Positions 8,220 through 17,057 of a stretch of 64,000 nucleotides of DNA are shown piece after piece. The stretch comes from Microbacterium laevaniformans. GTDB lineage: Bacteria > Actinomycetota > Actinomycetes > Actinomycetales > Microbacteriaceae. The stretch's first letter is position 1. The number at the start of each line of letters is the position of its first letter. The notes below the pieces were generated by a model. That model had not been told where the DNA came from and searched no databases. It saw only the letters and a list, made by a program, of their open reading frames with translations. The stretch spans positions 682,001-746,000 of the forward strand of contig NZ_JAFBCE010000001.1 in the NCBI RefSeq assembly GCF_016907555.1, read 5' to 3'. The position numbers and the translations under genes are program-made.

Positions 8220-8979
8220 GACGTTCGACGGGATTGGACGCCGGGGCCTCGTTGTACGCGTTGGCCAGCTCCTGGCCGGAGAGTGCATGGATCGCGGCCA
8301 TGATCTCGTCGGTCGCCTGACGGCGGGCGCGCCCGGAGTCGGCGGAGCCGTGGTGGGACAGGTCGAGCGGCTCGCCGAAGCGCACCGTCACCCGCGGACG
8401 CAGGCGCGGGAACTTCGCCCCGACGGGCATGATCTCGTTGGTTGCGACCAGGCCCACCGGAATCACGGGTGCGCCGGTCTGCAGCGCGAGGAATGCGACA
8501 CCGGTGCGGCCCTTGTACAGGCGGCCGTCCAGCGAGCGCGTTCCTTCCGGGTACAGCGCCGTCGACCACCCCGCCTCCAGCATCCGTCGCTGCTGCTCGA
8601 GAGCATCGAGGGCCGCCTGGCCCGCCCCGCGCTGAACGGGGAATGCGCCGACGGCGTAGAAGAACTGCCGCGAGAACCATCCCTTCAGCCCCGGACCGTC
8701 GAAGTAGCTCGACTTGGCGAGGAAGCGCACCGGGCGAGGAGCGGCCATCGGAATGACGAAGGAGTCGATGAACGACAGATGATTGCTGGCGAGGATGACC
8801 GCACCCTTGCGGGGGAAGTTCTTGCGCCCCTCGATGCGCGGCCGGTACAGCAGCCGCGCGAGCGGGGCCACGACCCACCGGCCGATGACGTAGGTGGGGC
8901 CGATTCCGGTGACGTCATGGGCGCCGTCCGGGGGCTGCAGCTCGCCGGCGGCGTCGGGGGCGGGCTCTGCGGATGTCAC
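8188..8979 (-). CDS. 1-acyl-sn-glycerol-3-phosphate acyltransferase (PlsC family)
   Basis: A 263-residue membrane-associated acyltransferase that moves an acyl chain onto lysophosphatidic acid or a related acceptor. The four PlsC motifs are clear: NHLSFID (H-x4-D catalytic pair), FPVQRG, YPEGTRS and PVIPVGLVATNE. The GTG at 8979 has TACCCT six bases upstream on its strand and starts a plausible N-terminus; the longer frame to 9396 runs antisense into the FKBP gene and is rejected. The 3' end overlaps the OsmC gene by 32 bases in convergent orientation. Confidence 0.87.
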   Translation of the reverse strand: MTSAEPAPDAAGELQPPDGAHDVTGIGPTYVIGRWVVAPLARLLYRPRIEGRKNFPRKGAVILASNHLSFIDSFVIPMAAPRPVRFLAKSSYFDGPGLKGWFSRQFFYAVGAFPVQRGAGQAALDALEQQRRMLEAGWSTALYPEGTRSLDGRLYKGRTGVAFLALQTGAPVIPVGLVATNEIMPVGAKFPRLRPRVTVRFGEPLDLSHHGSADSGRARRQATDEIMAAIHALSGQELANAYNEAPASNPVERLKQVLPHERR

Positions 8980-8985
8980 CAGACG

Positions 8986-8991
8986 AGGGTA
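8986..8991 (-). promoter_or_regulatory. -10 box TACCCT, leaderless promoter of the plsC-like gene
   Basis: TACCCT on the minus strand, six bases before GTG 8979. Confidence 0.5.
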
Positions 8992-9103
8992 CTCCCGATC
9001 GCATGCCGCCATGAGCATGGCGGGAGCGTGGCGCTCCCAGCGCACGCAGAACAAAGTAGGGGAGGATGAGTGTGAATCCGTCTTCCATCTGTGAGGTCCT
9101 ATC

Positions 9104-10060
9104 GTGCGCCTGCGCCCGCTCGTCGCTGTTTCCGTCGCCGCCGTGTCCGTCATCCTGCTTGCGGGCTGCTCCGGGTCCACCGGCGCCACCGCGTCGGGGA
9201 GCCCGACCGCCGCGCCGGCTGCGGACCTCTGTGACGCGCAGGTCTCCTCGGGTGCCGCTGCCGACGCGGTGACGGTCAGCGGGGATGCGGGAGTGGCTCC
9301 CACGCTGTCGTTCACGGCGCCGATCCAGATCGACACCCTGCAGGCCAAGACCATCGACAAGGGGTCGGGTACGCCCGTGACGGCGGGGCAGTTCATCTCC
9401 TACGCCATGACGGCCTACGACGCCGAGACCGGTCAGAAGCTCGGCGACATCGGCTACAAGCCCGGGCAGCTGCTTCCCGCGCAGATCTCGGCATCCAGCC
9501 CTCTCGGCCAGGTTCTCGGCTGCGGTGCGCCGGGCGAGCGCGTCGTCGCGACGTTCCCGGCGAGCGAGCAGGGTGCGGCGCAGGTCTACGTCGTCGACCT
9601 GCTCGGCATCGTCCCGAGCGCCGCATGGGGCGCCGAGCAGGCACCCGTGGCGGGGATGCCGACGGTGTCGCTGGCCGACACCGGAGCGCCCACGATCACG
9701 CTGCCGGGCGGCAACCCGCCCACCGAGACGCAGATCGCCACCCTGAAGAAGGGCGACGGGGCCGCAGTCCAGAGCGGCGACCAGGTGCTGGTGCAGTACA
9801 CCGGCGTGCGCTGGTCGGACGGCAAGACCTTCGACTCGACGTGGGACAAGGGCGGCGTGCCGACGAGCTTCACCACCACCGGTGTCGTTCCCGGCTTCCG
9901 CAAGGCCCTGGAAGGCCAGACCGTCGGCTCGCAGGTGCTCGTGACGATGCCCCCGGCGGACGGCTACGGCGAGGGCGAGATCAACACGAACGACCTCAAG
10001 GGCGAGACCCTGGTGTTCGTCGTCGACATCCTGGGCGCCCAGACCTCCGCGGCCCAGTAA
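9104..10060 (+). CDS. FKBP-type peptidyl-prolyl isomerase lipoprotein
   Basis: A 318-residue exported lipoprotein. The signal peptide ends in a lipobox LLAGC (C22), so the mature protein is lipid-anchored outside the membrane. A C-terminal FKBP domain (about 225-318) carries VLVQYTGVRWSDGKTFDSTW and VVPGFRKALEGQTVGSQVLVTMPPADGYG; a degenerate FKBP-like repeat occupies about 60-190 (TAYDAETGQ, SPLGQVLGCGAPGERVVATFP). The role is folding of secreted proteins. The GTG start follows a GAGGTC site; the preceding gene is divergent. A second, cytosolic FKBP is encoded at 62.3 kb. Confidence 0.9.
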   Translation: MRLRPLVAVSVAAVSVILLAGCSGSTGATASGSPTAAPAADLCDAQVSSGAAADAVTVSGDAGVAPTLSFTAPIQIDTLQAKTIDKGSGTPVTAGQFISYAMTAYDAETGQKLGDIGYKPGQLLPAQISASSPLGQVLGCGAPGERVVATFPASEQGAAQVYVVDLLGIVPSAAWGAEQAPVAGMPTVSLADTGAPTITLPGGNPPTETQIATLKKGDGAAVQSGDQVLVQYTGVRWSDGKTFDSTWDKGGVPTSFTTTGVVPGFRKALEGQTVGSQVLVTMPPADGYGEGEINTNDLKGETLVFVVDILGAQTSAAQ

Positions 10061-10071
10061 GTGCCCGCCGG

Positions 10072-10077
10072 TAGGCT
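10072..10077 (+). promoter_or_regulatory. -10 box TAGGCT, leaderless promoter of dxr
   Basis: TAGGCT six bases before the ATG at 10084. Confidence 0.6.
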
Positions 10078-10083
10078 GGCCGC

Positions 10084-11166
10084 ATGCGGCGCATCCTGAT
10101 CCTCGGTTCGACCGGTTCCATCGGCACCCAGGCTCTGGATGTGATCCGCGCCCGTCGCGACCAGTTCGAGGTGGTGGGACTCGCCGCCGGAAGTGACGCG
10201 GCGGGCGTCGCCGCGCAGGCGGCCGAGTTCCAGGTCGAGCACACGGCGCTCGGCGCCGACGAGGCCGAACAGCTCGTGCGGGATGTGGATGCCGACGTCG
10301 TACTCAACGGCATCACCGGATCGGTAGGCCTCGGCCCGACACTGGCCGCGCTCGAAGCCGGACGCACGCTCGCGCTGGCCAACAAGGAGTCGCTCATCGT
10401 CGGCGGCGATCTGGTCACCGCCATCGCGGCCCCGGGACAGATCGTCCCGGTCGACTCGGAGCACTCCGCGATCGCGCAGGCCCTGCGCGCCGGCACGAGC
10501 GACGAGGTGCGCAGGCTCGTGCTGACCGCCTCGGGCGGCCCCTTCCGCGGTCGCTCCCGCGGCGAACTCGAGGGCGTGACTCCGACCCAGGCGCTGGCGC
10601 ACCCGACCTGGGATATGGGTCGGGTGGTCACCACCAACTCGGCGACCTTGGTCAACAAGGGGCTCGAGGTGATCGAAGCCCACCTGCTGTTCGGCGTCGA
10701 TTACGACCGCATCGACGTCGTCGTTCATCCCCAGTCGATCGTGCACTCGATGGTCGAGTTCATCGACGGATCGACCATCGCGCAGGCATCGCCGCCCGAT
10801 ATGCGGCTGCCGATCTCGTTGGGCCTCGACTGGCCCCACCGTGTGGGCGGCGTCGGGGTGCCGCTGGATTGGACCCGGGCGGCCTCGTGGAGCTTCGAGC
10901 CTCTCGACGAGGGGGCCTTTCCGGCGGTCGCCCTCGCCAAGCAGGTGGGGCGCGCCGGCGCGACCTACCCCGCCGTGTTCAATGCGGCCAACGAACAGGC
11001 GGTCGATGCGTTCCACGCGGGACGCCTGAGCTTTCCCGGCATCCTGGACACGGTCCAGCGCATCGTCGATGCGCACGACGCGCCGCCCGTGCTCTCACGC
11101 GGGGCGCTGGTCGACGCGGAGGGCTGGGCCCGCGCCGCCGCCGACGAGGCTATTGCCGCCGGCTGA
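10084..11166 (+). CDS. dxr: 1-deoxy-D-xylulose-5-phosphate reductoisomerase
   Basis: A 360-residue cytosolic enzyme that converts DXP to 2-C-methyl-D-erythritol 4-phosphate with NADPH, the first committed step of the MEP isoprenoid pathway. The N-terminal NADPH loop [17 protein letters not shown] (5-21), the [11 protein letters not shown] motif (about 99-109), [10 protein letters not shown], and the [27 protein letters not shown] block are all intact, and length is normal for the family. In related genomes dxr, an RseP-type protease and ispG form one locus; here the pfl, mur and ycnI genes lie between dxr and rseP, while the protease and ispG follow at 17.7 and 21.2 kb. ATG sits six bases past a TAGGCT box. 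Confidence 0.95.
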   Translation: MRRILILGSTGSIGTQALDVIRARRDQFEVVGLAAGSDAAGVAAQAAEFQVEHTALGADEAEQLVRDVDADVVLNGITGSVGLGPTLAALEAGRTLALANKESLIVGGDLVTAIAAPGQIVPVDSEHSAIAQALRAGTSDEVRRLVLTASGGPFRGRSRGELEGVTPTQALAHPTWDMGRVVTTNSATLVNKGLEVIEAHLLFGVDYDRIDVVVHPQSIVHSMVEFIDGSTIAQASPPDMRLPISLGLDWPHRVGGVGVPLDWTRAASWSFEPLDEGAFPAVALAKQVGRAGATYPAVFNAANEQAVDAFHAGRLSFPGILDTVQRIVDAHDAPPVLSRGALVDAEGWARAAADEAIAAG

Positions 11167-11195
11167 GGCGAGGCGCCCGCGCGCGCGACGGAGAG

Positions 11196-11235
11196 GACCG
11201 GACCGCCCGCAGAGGATGGGGAGGGCGGTCCGGTC
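11196..11235 (+). terminator. Hairpin terminator between dxr and pflA (probably bidirectional)
   Basis: Perfect 13-bp stem (11196-11208 with 11223-11235) around a 14-base loop, lying between two convergent genes. Confidence 0.65.
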
Positions 11236-11306
11236 AGCGCCCGATCGGGGGACGATCCGGGCGAGCGGCCGCGGGGGAAGCGGCGGCCGGGGGTAGGGTG
11301 AAAAGG

Positions 11307-12245
11307 TCAGTACGTGAGCAGGCCGTGAGCGCGGAACTGCTCGCGGACCCGGTCGACGAGGTCGACGGAGGGGGGTTCGGTCTCGGCCAGACGGTAGTCG
11401 CGCCCGAGCGCGTCCCACTTGTCTCGGCCCATCTGGTGGAACGGCAGCACCTCGACGCGGGTGACCGTCTCGGGGCGGATCTCATTGAGTGACGCGGCGT
11501 ACGCAGCGACCGCTTCGACGTTGTCGACGTCGTCGGTCAGGCCCGGAACGAGGACGAAGCGGATCCACACCTCGGGCCCCTCGGGCCGAGCGGCCAGACG
11601 GCGACCGAACGCCAGCGTGGGTTCGAGCTCGCGCCCCGTCACCTCGCGGTAGGTCTCGGGGTCACCGCTCTTGACGTCCAGAAGGACGAGGTCGACGTCG
11701 TCGAGCATGGCGTCGGATGCCGCGGCGCCGAGGTAGCCGGACGTGTCGATGGCGGTGTGGATGCCGAGCTCCTTCGCGCCGCGCAGGATCCGTGCTGCGA
11801 AGGCGGGCTGCATGAGCACCTCGCCGCCGGAGAGGGTGATGCCGCCCCCGGTGGCCTGGAAAACCGCGGTGTAGCGCGCGATGCGGGTGAGCAGCTCATC
11901 GCTCGTGACGGGCTGACCGTCCTTCATCGCGAGGGTGTCGGGGTTGTGGCAGTAGAGGCACTGCAGCGGGCATCCGCTGAGGAACGTGGTCAGCCGCGTT
12001 CCCGGCCCGTCCACGGCGGTGACGAGCTCCCACGAGTGCACGGAGCCGAGCCGGCCCTCGCGCATTGCGGTCAGTCGCTCATGACGATCGACATCCGAGA
12101 CCGCGAGCCCGTCGAGGCCGGCGCCCGCGCGCCGGTGGGCGGGCGCCTGGAGGGGGACCTCCAGGCGCACCGCGTCATCGGGGAGTGCGGGAAGGGTGGA
12201 CGGCACCGCGTTGCACGGGTGGCGACGGAGCATCGCCTTGGCCAT
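11307..12245 (-). CDS. pflA: Pyruvate formate-lyase-activating enzyme (radical SAM)
   Basis: A 312-residue radical-SAM enzyme that installs the glycyl radical on PflB. The [4Fe-4S]/SAM cysteines are in CPLQCLYCH (C-x3-C-x2-C, about 91-98), followed by GGGITLSGGEVLMQP, a SAM-contact motif. The N-terminus is about 50-60 residues longer than E. coli PflA, as in some actinobacterial versions. The ATG at 12245 has GAGGA five bases upstream, which supports the long form. It lies 49 bases downstream of pflB on the same strand and should be cotranscribed with it; the enzyme works only without oxygen. Confidence 0.92.
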   Translation of the reverse strand: MAKAMLRRHPCNAVPSTLPALPDDAVRLEVPLQAPAHRRAGAGLDGLAVSDVDRHERLTAMREGRLGSVHSWELVTAVDGPGTRLTTFLSGCPLQCLYCHNPDTLAMKDGQPVTSDELLTRIARYTAVFQATGGGITLSGGEVLMQPAFAARILRGAKELGIHTAIDTSGYLGAAASDAMLDDVDLVLLDVKSGDPETYREVTGRELEPTLAFGRRLAARPEGPEVWIRFVLVPGLTDDVDNVEAVAAYAASLNEIRPETVTRVEVLPFHQMGRDKWDALGRDYRLAETEPPSVDLVDRVREQFRAHGLLTY

Positions 12246-12294
12246 TGTCCTCAGCTTCTCTCTGCGTGTCGGTTCGTCTGCCGGAGGATCCGGA

Positions 12295-14556
12295 TCACAT
12301 GGAGCCGTGGAACGTACGCGACAGGACGTCGAGCTGCTGCTCGCGTGTGAGGCGGACGAAGTTCACGGCGTAGCCGGAGACCCGGATGGTCAGCTGCGGG
12401 TAGTTCTCCGGGTGCTCCATGGCATCTTCGAGCGTCTCGCGGTTCAGCACGTTGACGTTCATGTGATAGCCGTGTGAGCCCACGTAGGCGTCGAGCAGAC
12501 CGGCGAGGTTGCGCACCTGCTCCCCGACGGTGCGCCCGAGGCCGCTGGGGACGACGGTGTTGGTCAGCGAGATGCCGTCCTGCGATTGGGCGTAGGGGAT
12601 CTTGGCGACCGACAGCGCCGAGGCGAGCATGCCGTGCGTGTCACGACCGTTCATGGGGTTGGCACCCGGGGCGAACGGCTCGCCGGCGCGGCGACCGTCG
12701 GGCGTGTTGCCCGTCGCCTTGCCGTAGACGACGTTCGAGGTGATCGTGAGCACCGACTGCGTGGGCAGGGCGCCCCGGTACATCGGGTGACGGCGGATCT
12801 TCGACATGAAGCTCTCCACCAAGCCGACGGCGATCTGGTCGGCGCGGTCGTCGTCGTTGCCGTAGCTCGGGAACTCGCCCTCGGTGAGGTAGTCCACCAC
12901 GATGCCGCGTTCGTCGCGCACCGGGGTCACGGTGGCGTACTTGATGGCCGACAGCGAATCCGCCGCCACCGAGAGCCCCGCGATTCCGCAGGCCATCGTG
13001 CGCAGCACGTCCTTGTCGTGCAGGGCCATCTCGATGCGCTCGTACGCGTACTTGTCGTGCGACCAGTGGATGCAGTTGAGGGCCTCGACATAGGTCTCGG
13101 CCAGCCAGTCCATCGTCTTGTCGAAGCGTTCCATGACGTCGTCGAAGTCCAGCGGTCCGTCGCCGACGGGTGCCGTCACCGGCGAGACCTGCTTGCCGGT
13201 GACCTCGTCGCGGCCTCCGTTGATCGCGTAGAGCAGCGTCTTGGCGAGGTTCACGCGCGCACCGAAGAACTGCATCTGCTTGCCGACGCGCATGGGGCTC
13301 ACGCAGCAGGCGATCGCGGCGTCATCGCCCCAGGCGGGGCGGATGATCTCGTCCGACTCGTACTGCACCGCCGACGTGTCGATGGACACCCGTGCGCAGT
13401 AGTCCTTGAACCCCTGCGGCAGCTCGGGGCTCCAGAACACGGTCATGTTCGGCTCGGGCGCCGGACCCAGGTTGTACAGGGTCTGCAGGAACCGGAAGGA
13501 GTTCTTCGTCACGAGGGGGCGACCGTCCTCGCCCATGCCGCCGATCGTCTCGGTGACCCAGGTCGGGTCGCCGGAGAACAGGCTGTCGTACTCGGGGGTG
13601 CGCAGGAAGCGGACGATGCGCAGCTTGATGACGAAGTCGTCGATGATCTCCTGCGCCTCGGTCTCGGTGATCAAGCCCGACTGCAGGTCCCGCTCGATGA
13701 AGACGTCGAGGAACGTCGAGGTGCGTCCGAGCGACATCGCGGCGCCGTTCTGCTCCTTCACGGCGGCGAGGTAGCCGAAGTACAGCCACTGCACCGCTTC
13801 CCGCGCGGTGGTCGCCGGCCCGGAGATGTCGAAGCCGTACGCCGCTGCCATCTGCTTCAGTTCGCCGAGCGCGCGGATCTGTTCCGCGTGCTCCTCGCGC
13901 ATGCGGACGACCTCTTCCGAGAACGGCGTGGTGTCCAGACCGAGCTTGTCGACCTTCTTGGCGGCGATCAGCTGGTCGATTCCGTACAGCGCGACGCGGC
14001 GGTAGTCGCCGATGATGCGGCCGCGGCCGTAGGCGTCCGGGAGTCCGGTGATGACGTGCGAGCTGCGCGCGGCGCGGACGTTCGGCGAGTACACGTCGAA
14101 GACGGCCTCGTTGTGCGTCTTGCGGTAGCTCGTGAAGATCTCCTTGAGGGTCTGGTCGACCTCGTAGCCGTAGGTCTCGAGCGCGCCCTCGACCATGCGC
14201 CAGCCGCCGTTGGGCATGATCGCGCGCTTCAGCGGCGCGTCGGTCTGCAGGCCGACGATGAGCTCGTCGTCCTTCGCGATGTACCCGGGGCCGTGGGCGG
14301 TGATGCCGGCGGGCGTGTGCGCGTCGACGTCGTAGATGCCCTTCTCGCGCTCGACCGGGAACATCGCCGACAGCGTGCTCCAGATCCGCGTGGTGCGGGC
14401 CGTGGCGCCGGTCAGGAACGAGGCGTCGCCGAGGTACGGCGTGTAGTTGCGCTGAATGAAGTCGCGCACATCGATCACGTCCTGCCACGGGCCGGCGGTG
14501 AAGCCGTTCCAGGCGACGGGCTGCGTGTCCTGTGCGGAGGGGGTGACGGTGGTCAT
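12295..14556 (-). CDS. pflB: Formate C-acetyltransferase (pyruvate formate-lyase)
   Basis: A 753-residue glycyl-radical enzyme that splits pyruvate with CoA into acetyl-CoA and formate during anaerobic growth. The adjacent catalytic cysteines occur in AIACCVSPM (C417, C418) and the radical glycine in [10 protein letters not shown] (G728), matching the E. coli layout closely. The ATG at 14556 has a GAGGAAG site nine bases upstream; the longer frame would run into the promoter region. The promoter appears to be TACGCT at 14623-14628, overlapped upstream by a 17-bp palindromic operator. pflA follows in the same operon. Presence of the pair implies a fermentative or microaerobic mode in an organism usually regarded as aerobic. 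Confidence 0.95.
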   Translation of the reverse strand: MTTVTPSAQDTQPVAWNGFTAGPWQDVIDVRDFIQRNYTPYLGDASFLTGATARTTRIWSTLSAMFPVEREKGIYDVDAHTPAGITAHGPGYIAKDDELIVGLQTDAPLKRAIMPNGGWRMVEGALETYGYEVDQTLKEIFTSYRKTHNEAVFDVYSPNVRAARSSHVITGLPDAYGRGRIIGDYRRVALYGIDQLIAAKKVDKLGLDTTPFSEEVVRMREEHAEQIRALGELKQMAAAYGFDISGPATTAREAVQWLYFGYLAAVKEQNGAAMSLGRTSTFLDVFIERDLQSGLITETEAQEIIDDFVIKLRIVRFLRTPEYDSLFSGDPTWVTETIGGMGEDGRPLVTKNSFRFLQTLYNLGPAPEPNMTVFWSPELPQGFKDYCARVSIDTSAVQYESDEIIRPAWGDDAAIACCVSPMRVGKQMQFFGARVNLAKTLLYAINGGRDEVTGKQVSPVTAPVGDGPLDFDDVMERFDKTMDWLAETYVEALNCIHWSHDKYAYERIEMALHDKDVLRTMACGIAGLSVAADSLSAIKYATVTPVRDERGIVVDYLTEGEFPSYGNDDDRADQIAVGLVESFMSKIRRHPMYRGALPTQSVLTITSNVVYGKATGNTPDGRRAGEPFAPGANPMNGRDTHGMLASALSVAKIPYAQSQDGISLTNTVVPSGLGRTVGEQVRNLAGLLDAYVGSHGYHMNVNVLNRETLEDAMEHPENYPQLTIRVSGYAVNFVRLTREQQLDVLSRTFHGSM

Positions 14557-14622
14557 GATTCGCTTCCTCAAATCCTCGTGGGAGCGGCCCGTCCACCCAT
14601 CCGTGGGCGAGTCGTTGAGATC

Positions 14623-14628
14623 AGCGTA
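14623..14628 (-). promoter_or_regulatory. Candidate -10 box (TACGCT) of pflBA
   Basis: TACGCT on the minus strand, about 67 bases before the pflB ATG; the palindromic operator lies immediately upstream, over the expected -35 region. Confidence 0.35.
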
Positions 14629-14632
14629 GCGC

Positions 14633-14649
14633 TTGTGGTCAGACCACAA
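14633..14649. promoter_or_regulatory. GntR/FadR-type operator 1 upstream of pflB
   Basis: TTGTGGTCAGACCACAA is a perfect 7-bp inverted repeat around CAG. It fits the TNGTNNNACNA pattern known for FadR-subfamily GntR regulators such as PdhR and LldR, which sense pyruvate or lactate. A second copy with one base changed lies at 14701-14717. Confidence 0.6.
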
Positions 14650-14692
14650 AGAGAGCATGGATGCCGCCGACAATCGACTCTCCGGAAAGACG

Positions 14693-14725
14693 GACGCCCC
14701 TTGTGGTCAGTCCACAAGGGGCGTC
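14693..14725 (-). terminator. Hairpin overlapping the stop of the Mur ligase gene; also second operator copy
   Basis: A 14-bp stem (14693-14706 with 14712-14725) with a 5-base loop that holds the mur stop codon; TCTTT follows on the minus strand. Its centre, TTGTGGTCAGTCCACAA (14701-14717), repeats operator 1 with one change, so the site may serve as terminator, as operator, or as both. Confidence 0.5.
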
Positions 14726-16167
14726 GCGGGGTTGCGGGTGTCGCTGGTCTCAGGCGGGGCGCGTCGGATCGGAGTCCGGCGTGGAATCCCGCGGGTAGAG
14801 GGCACCACCCACGACGGTGCCGGCGGGGCCCATCCGGCTGCGGCGAGGGCTCGGCGTGCGAGCTCTCGCGCCGAGTACGGCACACGAGCGCCTCGGATGT
14901 CGCGATAGTCCTGGTGGCCGGGGCCCGCCCAGAGAATCGCGTCGCCGTCGCCGACGCGCGAGATCGCCTCGACGATCGCCCGTTCCGGCGGCGAGATCTC
15001 GAGGATCTCGGTGGCCGACACGGCGGCGCGAGCGCCGGTGAGCAGTTCGGCGCGGATGTCGTCGGGGTTCTCGTGTCGCGGATGGTGATCGGTGATGATG
15101 AGGATGTCGCTGCCGAGCGCGGCAGTGCGTCCCATATCGAATCTCTTGGTCGTGTCGCGGTCGCCGTCGGCGCCGAACAGCATCCGAACGCGTCCCGGGG
15201 TGATGCGCCGCACGGCGGCGAGTGTCTTCTCGAACGCGTCGGGGGAGTGGCCGAAGTCGACGTAGACCGCCGGGCCGCTCTCTCCGGACACGCGCTGTGT
15301 CCGCCCCGGGACAGCCGCCTCGATCCGGCGGCCGTCGAGGGCCGCGGCCAGCCGCTCCCACGCGTAGCCCGCCTCTCGGAGCATCACGATGGCGAGCGCC
15401 GCGTTGGAGGCCATGTGCGGGCCGATCACCGGAACAGTGGTCGTCAGCAACTGCCCATCGGGGCCGTGAGGAGCGAAAGTGGTGCCGTGTTGTCGCTCGG
15501 CGACGATGTCCACGGTCCAATCCGCCGCGACCGGCTCCACGGCCAGGGCCGGGGTGATGATCGTCGTGGTGGGAACCCTCGCTGCCGCGACGACCTCGAC
15601 GCCGTATTCGGAGTCGAGGCTCACCACCGCCCGACGACTGCGTTCGGGGGTGAACAGCGGCAGCTTCGCGCGGAGGTAGGTGCCCATGTCGCCGAAGTCG
15701 TCGAGATGGTCGTGCGTGAGGTTGGTGAAGCCCGCGACATCGAAGACGATCCCGTCGACGCGGTGACGTGCCAGTGCCTGCGCGCTGACTTCGTCGGCCA
15801 CCGCCTCCACTCCGCGCTCGCGCATGTGCGCGAGCAGAGCGTGGAACTCGGGCGCCTCCAGAATCGCCTTGAGGAGATGTGCGACGCTCGTCTTGTCGTT
15901 CGTTCCCGTGACGCCGAGCATGATCGGCACGTTCTGCTCCGTGCCGTAGATCCAGGCCGAGATCTCGCCGAGGATGCCGCGCGGATCGTCCACCACGGCG
16001 ATCGGCACGCCGGCGTCGGCTGACAGCTCCGCACCCGCGCGGTCGGTGATGACGGCTGCCGCCCCCGCCGCGACGGCAGCCCCCACGAACTGCGCACCGT
16101 GATGGTTGCGGCCGGGGAGCGCGACGAACAGATCGCCGAGACGCAGGTCGTCCGTTGCCAGCGTCAC
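14707..16167 (-). CDS. MurE-like Mur ligase, probably defective (P-loop G to D, internal deletion)
   Basis: A 486-residue homologue of UDP-N-acetylmuramyl-tripeptide synthetase, the cytosolic ligase that adds the third stem-peptide residue. Family blocks DLFVALPGRNHHG, VSAQALARHRVDGIVFDVAGFTNLTHDHLDDFGDMGTYLRAKLP (only the start quoted here as motif), VDFGHSPDAFEKTL and WAGPGHQDYRDIRG are recognisable. Three defects stand out. The ATP-binding loop reads GTNDKTS (88-94), with Asp where the family has Gly. About 25-30 residues expected between the P-loop helix and HALLAHMRERG, including the Thr-Thr-Pro substrate motif, are missing. The N-terminus starts some 30 residues late at GTG 16167. A functional MurE is presumably encoded in the division cluster elsewhere. 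The last codons overlap a hairpin. Confidence 0.72.
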   Translation of the reverse strand: MTLATDDLRLGDLFVALPGRNHHGAQFVGAAVAAGAAAVITDRAGAELSADAGVPIAVVDDPRGILGEISAWIYGTEQNVPIMLGVTGTNDKTSVAHLLKAILEAPEFHALLAHMRERGVEAVADEVSAQALARHRVDGIVFDVAGFTNLTHDHLDDFGDMGTYLRAKLPLFTPERSRRAVVSLDSEYGVEVVAAARVPTTTIITPALAVEPVAADWTVDIVAERQHGTTFAPHGPDGQLLTTTVPVIGPHMASNAALAIVMLREAGYAWERLAAALDGRRIEAAVPGRTQRVSGESGPAVYVDFGHSPDAFEKTLAAVRRITPGRVRMLFGADGDRDTTKRFDMGRTAALGSDILIITDHHPRHENPDDIRAELLTGARAAVSATEILEISPPERAIVEAISRVGDGDAILWAGPGHQDYRDIRGARVPYSARELARRALAAAGWAPPAPSWVVPSTRGIPRRTPIRRAPPETSDTRNPATPLVD

Positions 16168-16212
16168 TCCGGAGCGAGAGCCATGACCAGGCTACCTCGT
16201 TCATTTCGGCAC

Positions 16213-16248
16213 GCGGCCCGGTCGCCGCACGGGCGGCGACCGGGCCGC
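16213..16248 (-). terminator. Hairpin terminator after the YcnI-like gene
   Basis: Perfect 16-bp G/C stem (16213-16228 with 16233-16248) with loop ACGG, 24 bases past the stop on the minus strand. Confidence 0.65.
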
Positions 16249-16272
16249 TGGCCAGGACGAGCCGGGTATCCG

Positions 16273-16968
16273 TCAGGCGCGGCGTCGACGCACCAGCGCG
16301 ACGACGAGCGCTGCGATCGCGGCGGCGAGGGCGCCACCGCTCAACCAGCGTGCGACCGGGTCGGCATCCGACGCCGCCGCGGCGGTCGTGGCGGCGTGCG
16401 CATCTGCATCGCCGTCGGTCGTCGACGCATGCCCGTGGTCGCCAGAGCCGGTCGACACGGCACCGACCGCGACGACGGGGGCAGGCGCTTTCAGATCGTC
16501 TTCGCTCTGCCCCTCGGCGGCGACCTCCGACCAGTCGGTCGACCCGGTTTCGCACGTCTGCAGGACGGGGAAGGCCACCGAGGTGTTCGCGGCGCTCGAC
16601 GAGAAGATCACATCGAGCGCGACCGAGGCCGCTACGCCGGAGTCGACCGGCGTGATCGCCGTGAACGTGACGGAGGACGGGATGCCATCCGTGTTCAGCT
16701 CGCGGGTGATCTTCCATGCGCCGTCGAGCACCGGCTTCACGCCGTCGATGCCCTGGGGGATGGTGATCTTCACTGCGGTGGTGGGCGAGTCCTCGCAGCC
16801 GTGGCTGAACGAGAACGCGAGGCGTGTGGTCGACCCGGCATCCGACGCGTCCGGCGTGACGTGCACGTGAGCCGATGCGGCGAGGGGGGGCGCAAGCACG
16901 AGGGCGGCGCCGGCGAGGATGCCGGCGATCGTGCGTGCGCGGCGGCGGGAGTCAGGGGTGACAGTCAT
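16273..16968 (-). CDS. YcnI/DUF1775 domain protein, secreted and membrane-anchored
   Basis: A 231-residue protein with a signal peptide ending ...LAASA so that the mature N-terminus reads HVHVTPD. In the YcnI (DUF1775) family this first histidine helps bind Cu(II), and the gene often sits with copper genes. The DUF1775 domain covers about 34-165 (TRLAFSFSHGCEDSPTTAVKITIPQGI, GAWKITRELN, FPVLQTCETG); a Ser/Thr/His/Asp-rich linker and a single C-terminal helix (about 205-227) followed by RRRRA anchor it to the membrane. Start ATG 16968. It probably shares an mRNA with the His-rich membrane gene 89 bases upstream. A copper role is inferred from the family. Confidence 0.82.
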   Translation of the reverse strand: MTVTPDSRRRARTIAGILAGAALVLAPPLAASAHVHVTPDASDAGSTTRLAFSFSHGCEDSPTTAVKITIPQGIDGVKPVLDGAWKITRELNTDGIPSSVTFTAITPVDSGVAASVALDVIFSSSAANTSVAFPVLQTCETGSTDWSEVAAEGQSEDDLKAPAPVVAVGAVSTGSGDHGHASTTDGDADAHAATTAAAASDADPVARWLSGGALAAAIAALVVALVRRRRA

Positions 16969-17057
16969 CAGGGTGCTCTTTCTGTTCGTTCGTGGCGCGG
17001 CGGATGCCGCGATGACGGGTGCGGCGGTGCCGCGGGGTGCCGCGGGTGCGGCGGTGC

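Noticed and set aside
12586..16023. A 1145-codon open frame on the plus strand
   Set aside because: Antisense to pflB and the Mur ligase gene; composition is that of a shadow frame (Arg/His/Val/Asp-rich, no motif).
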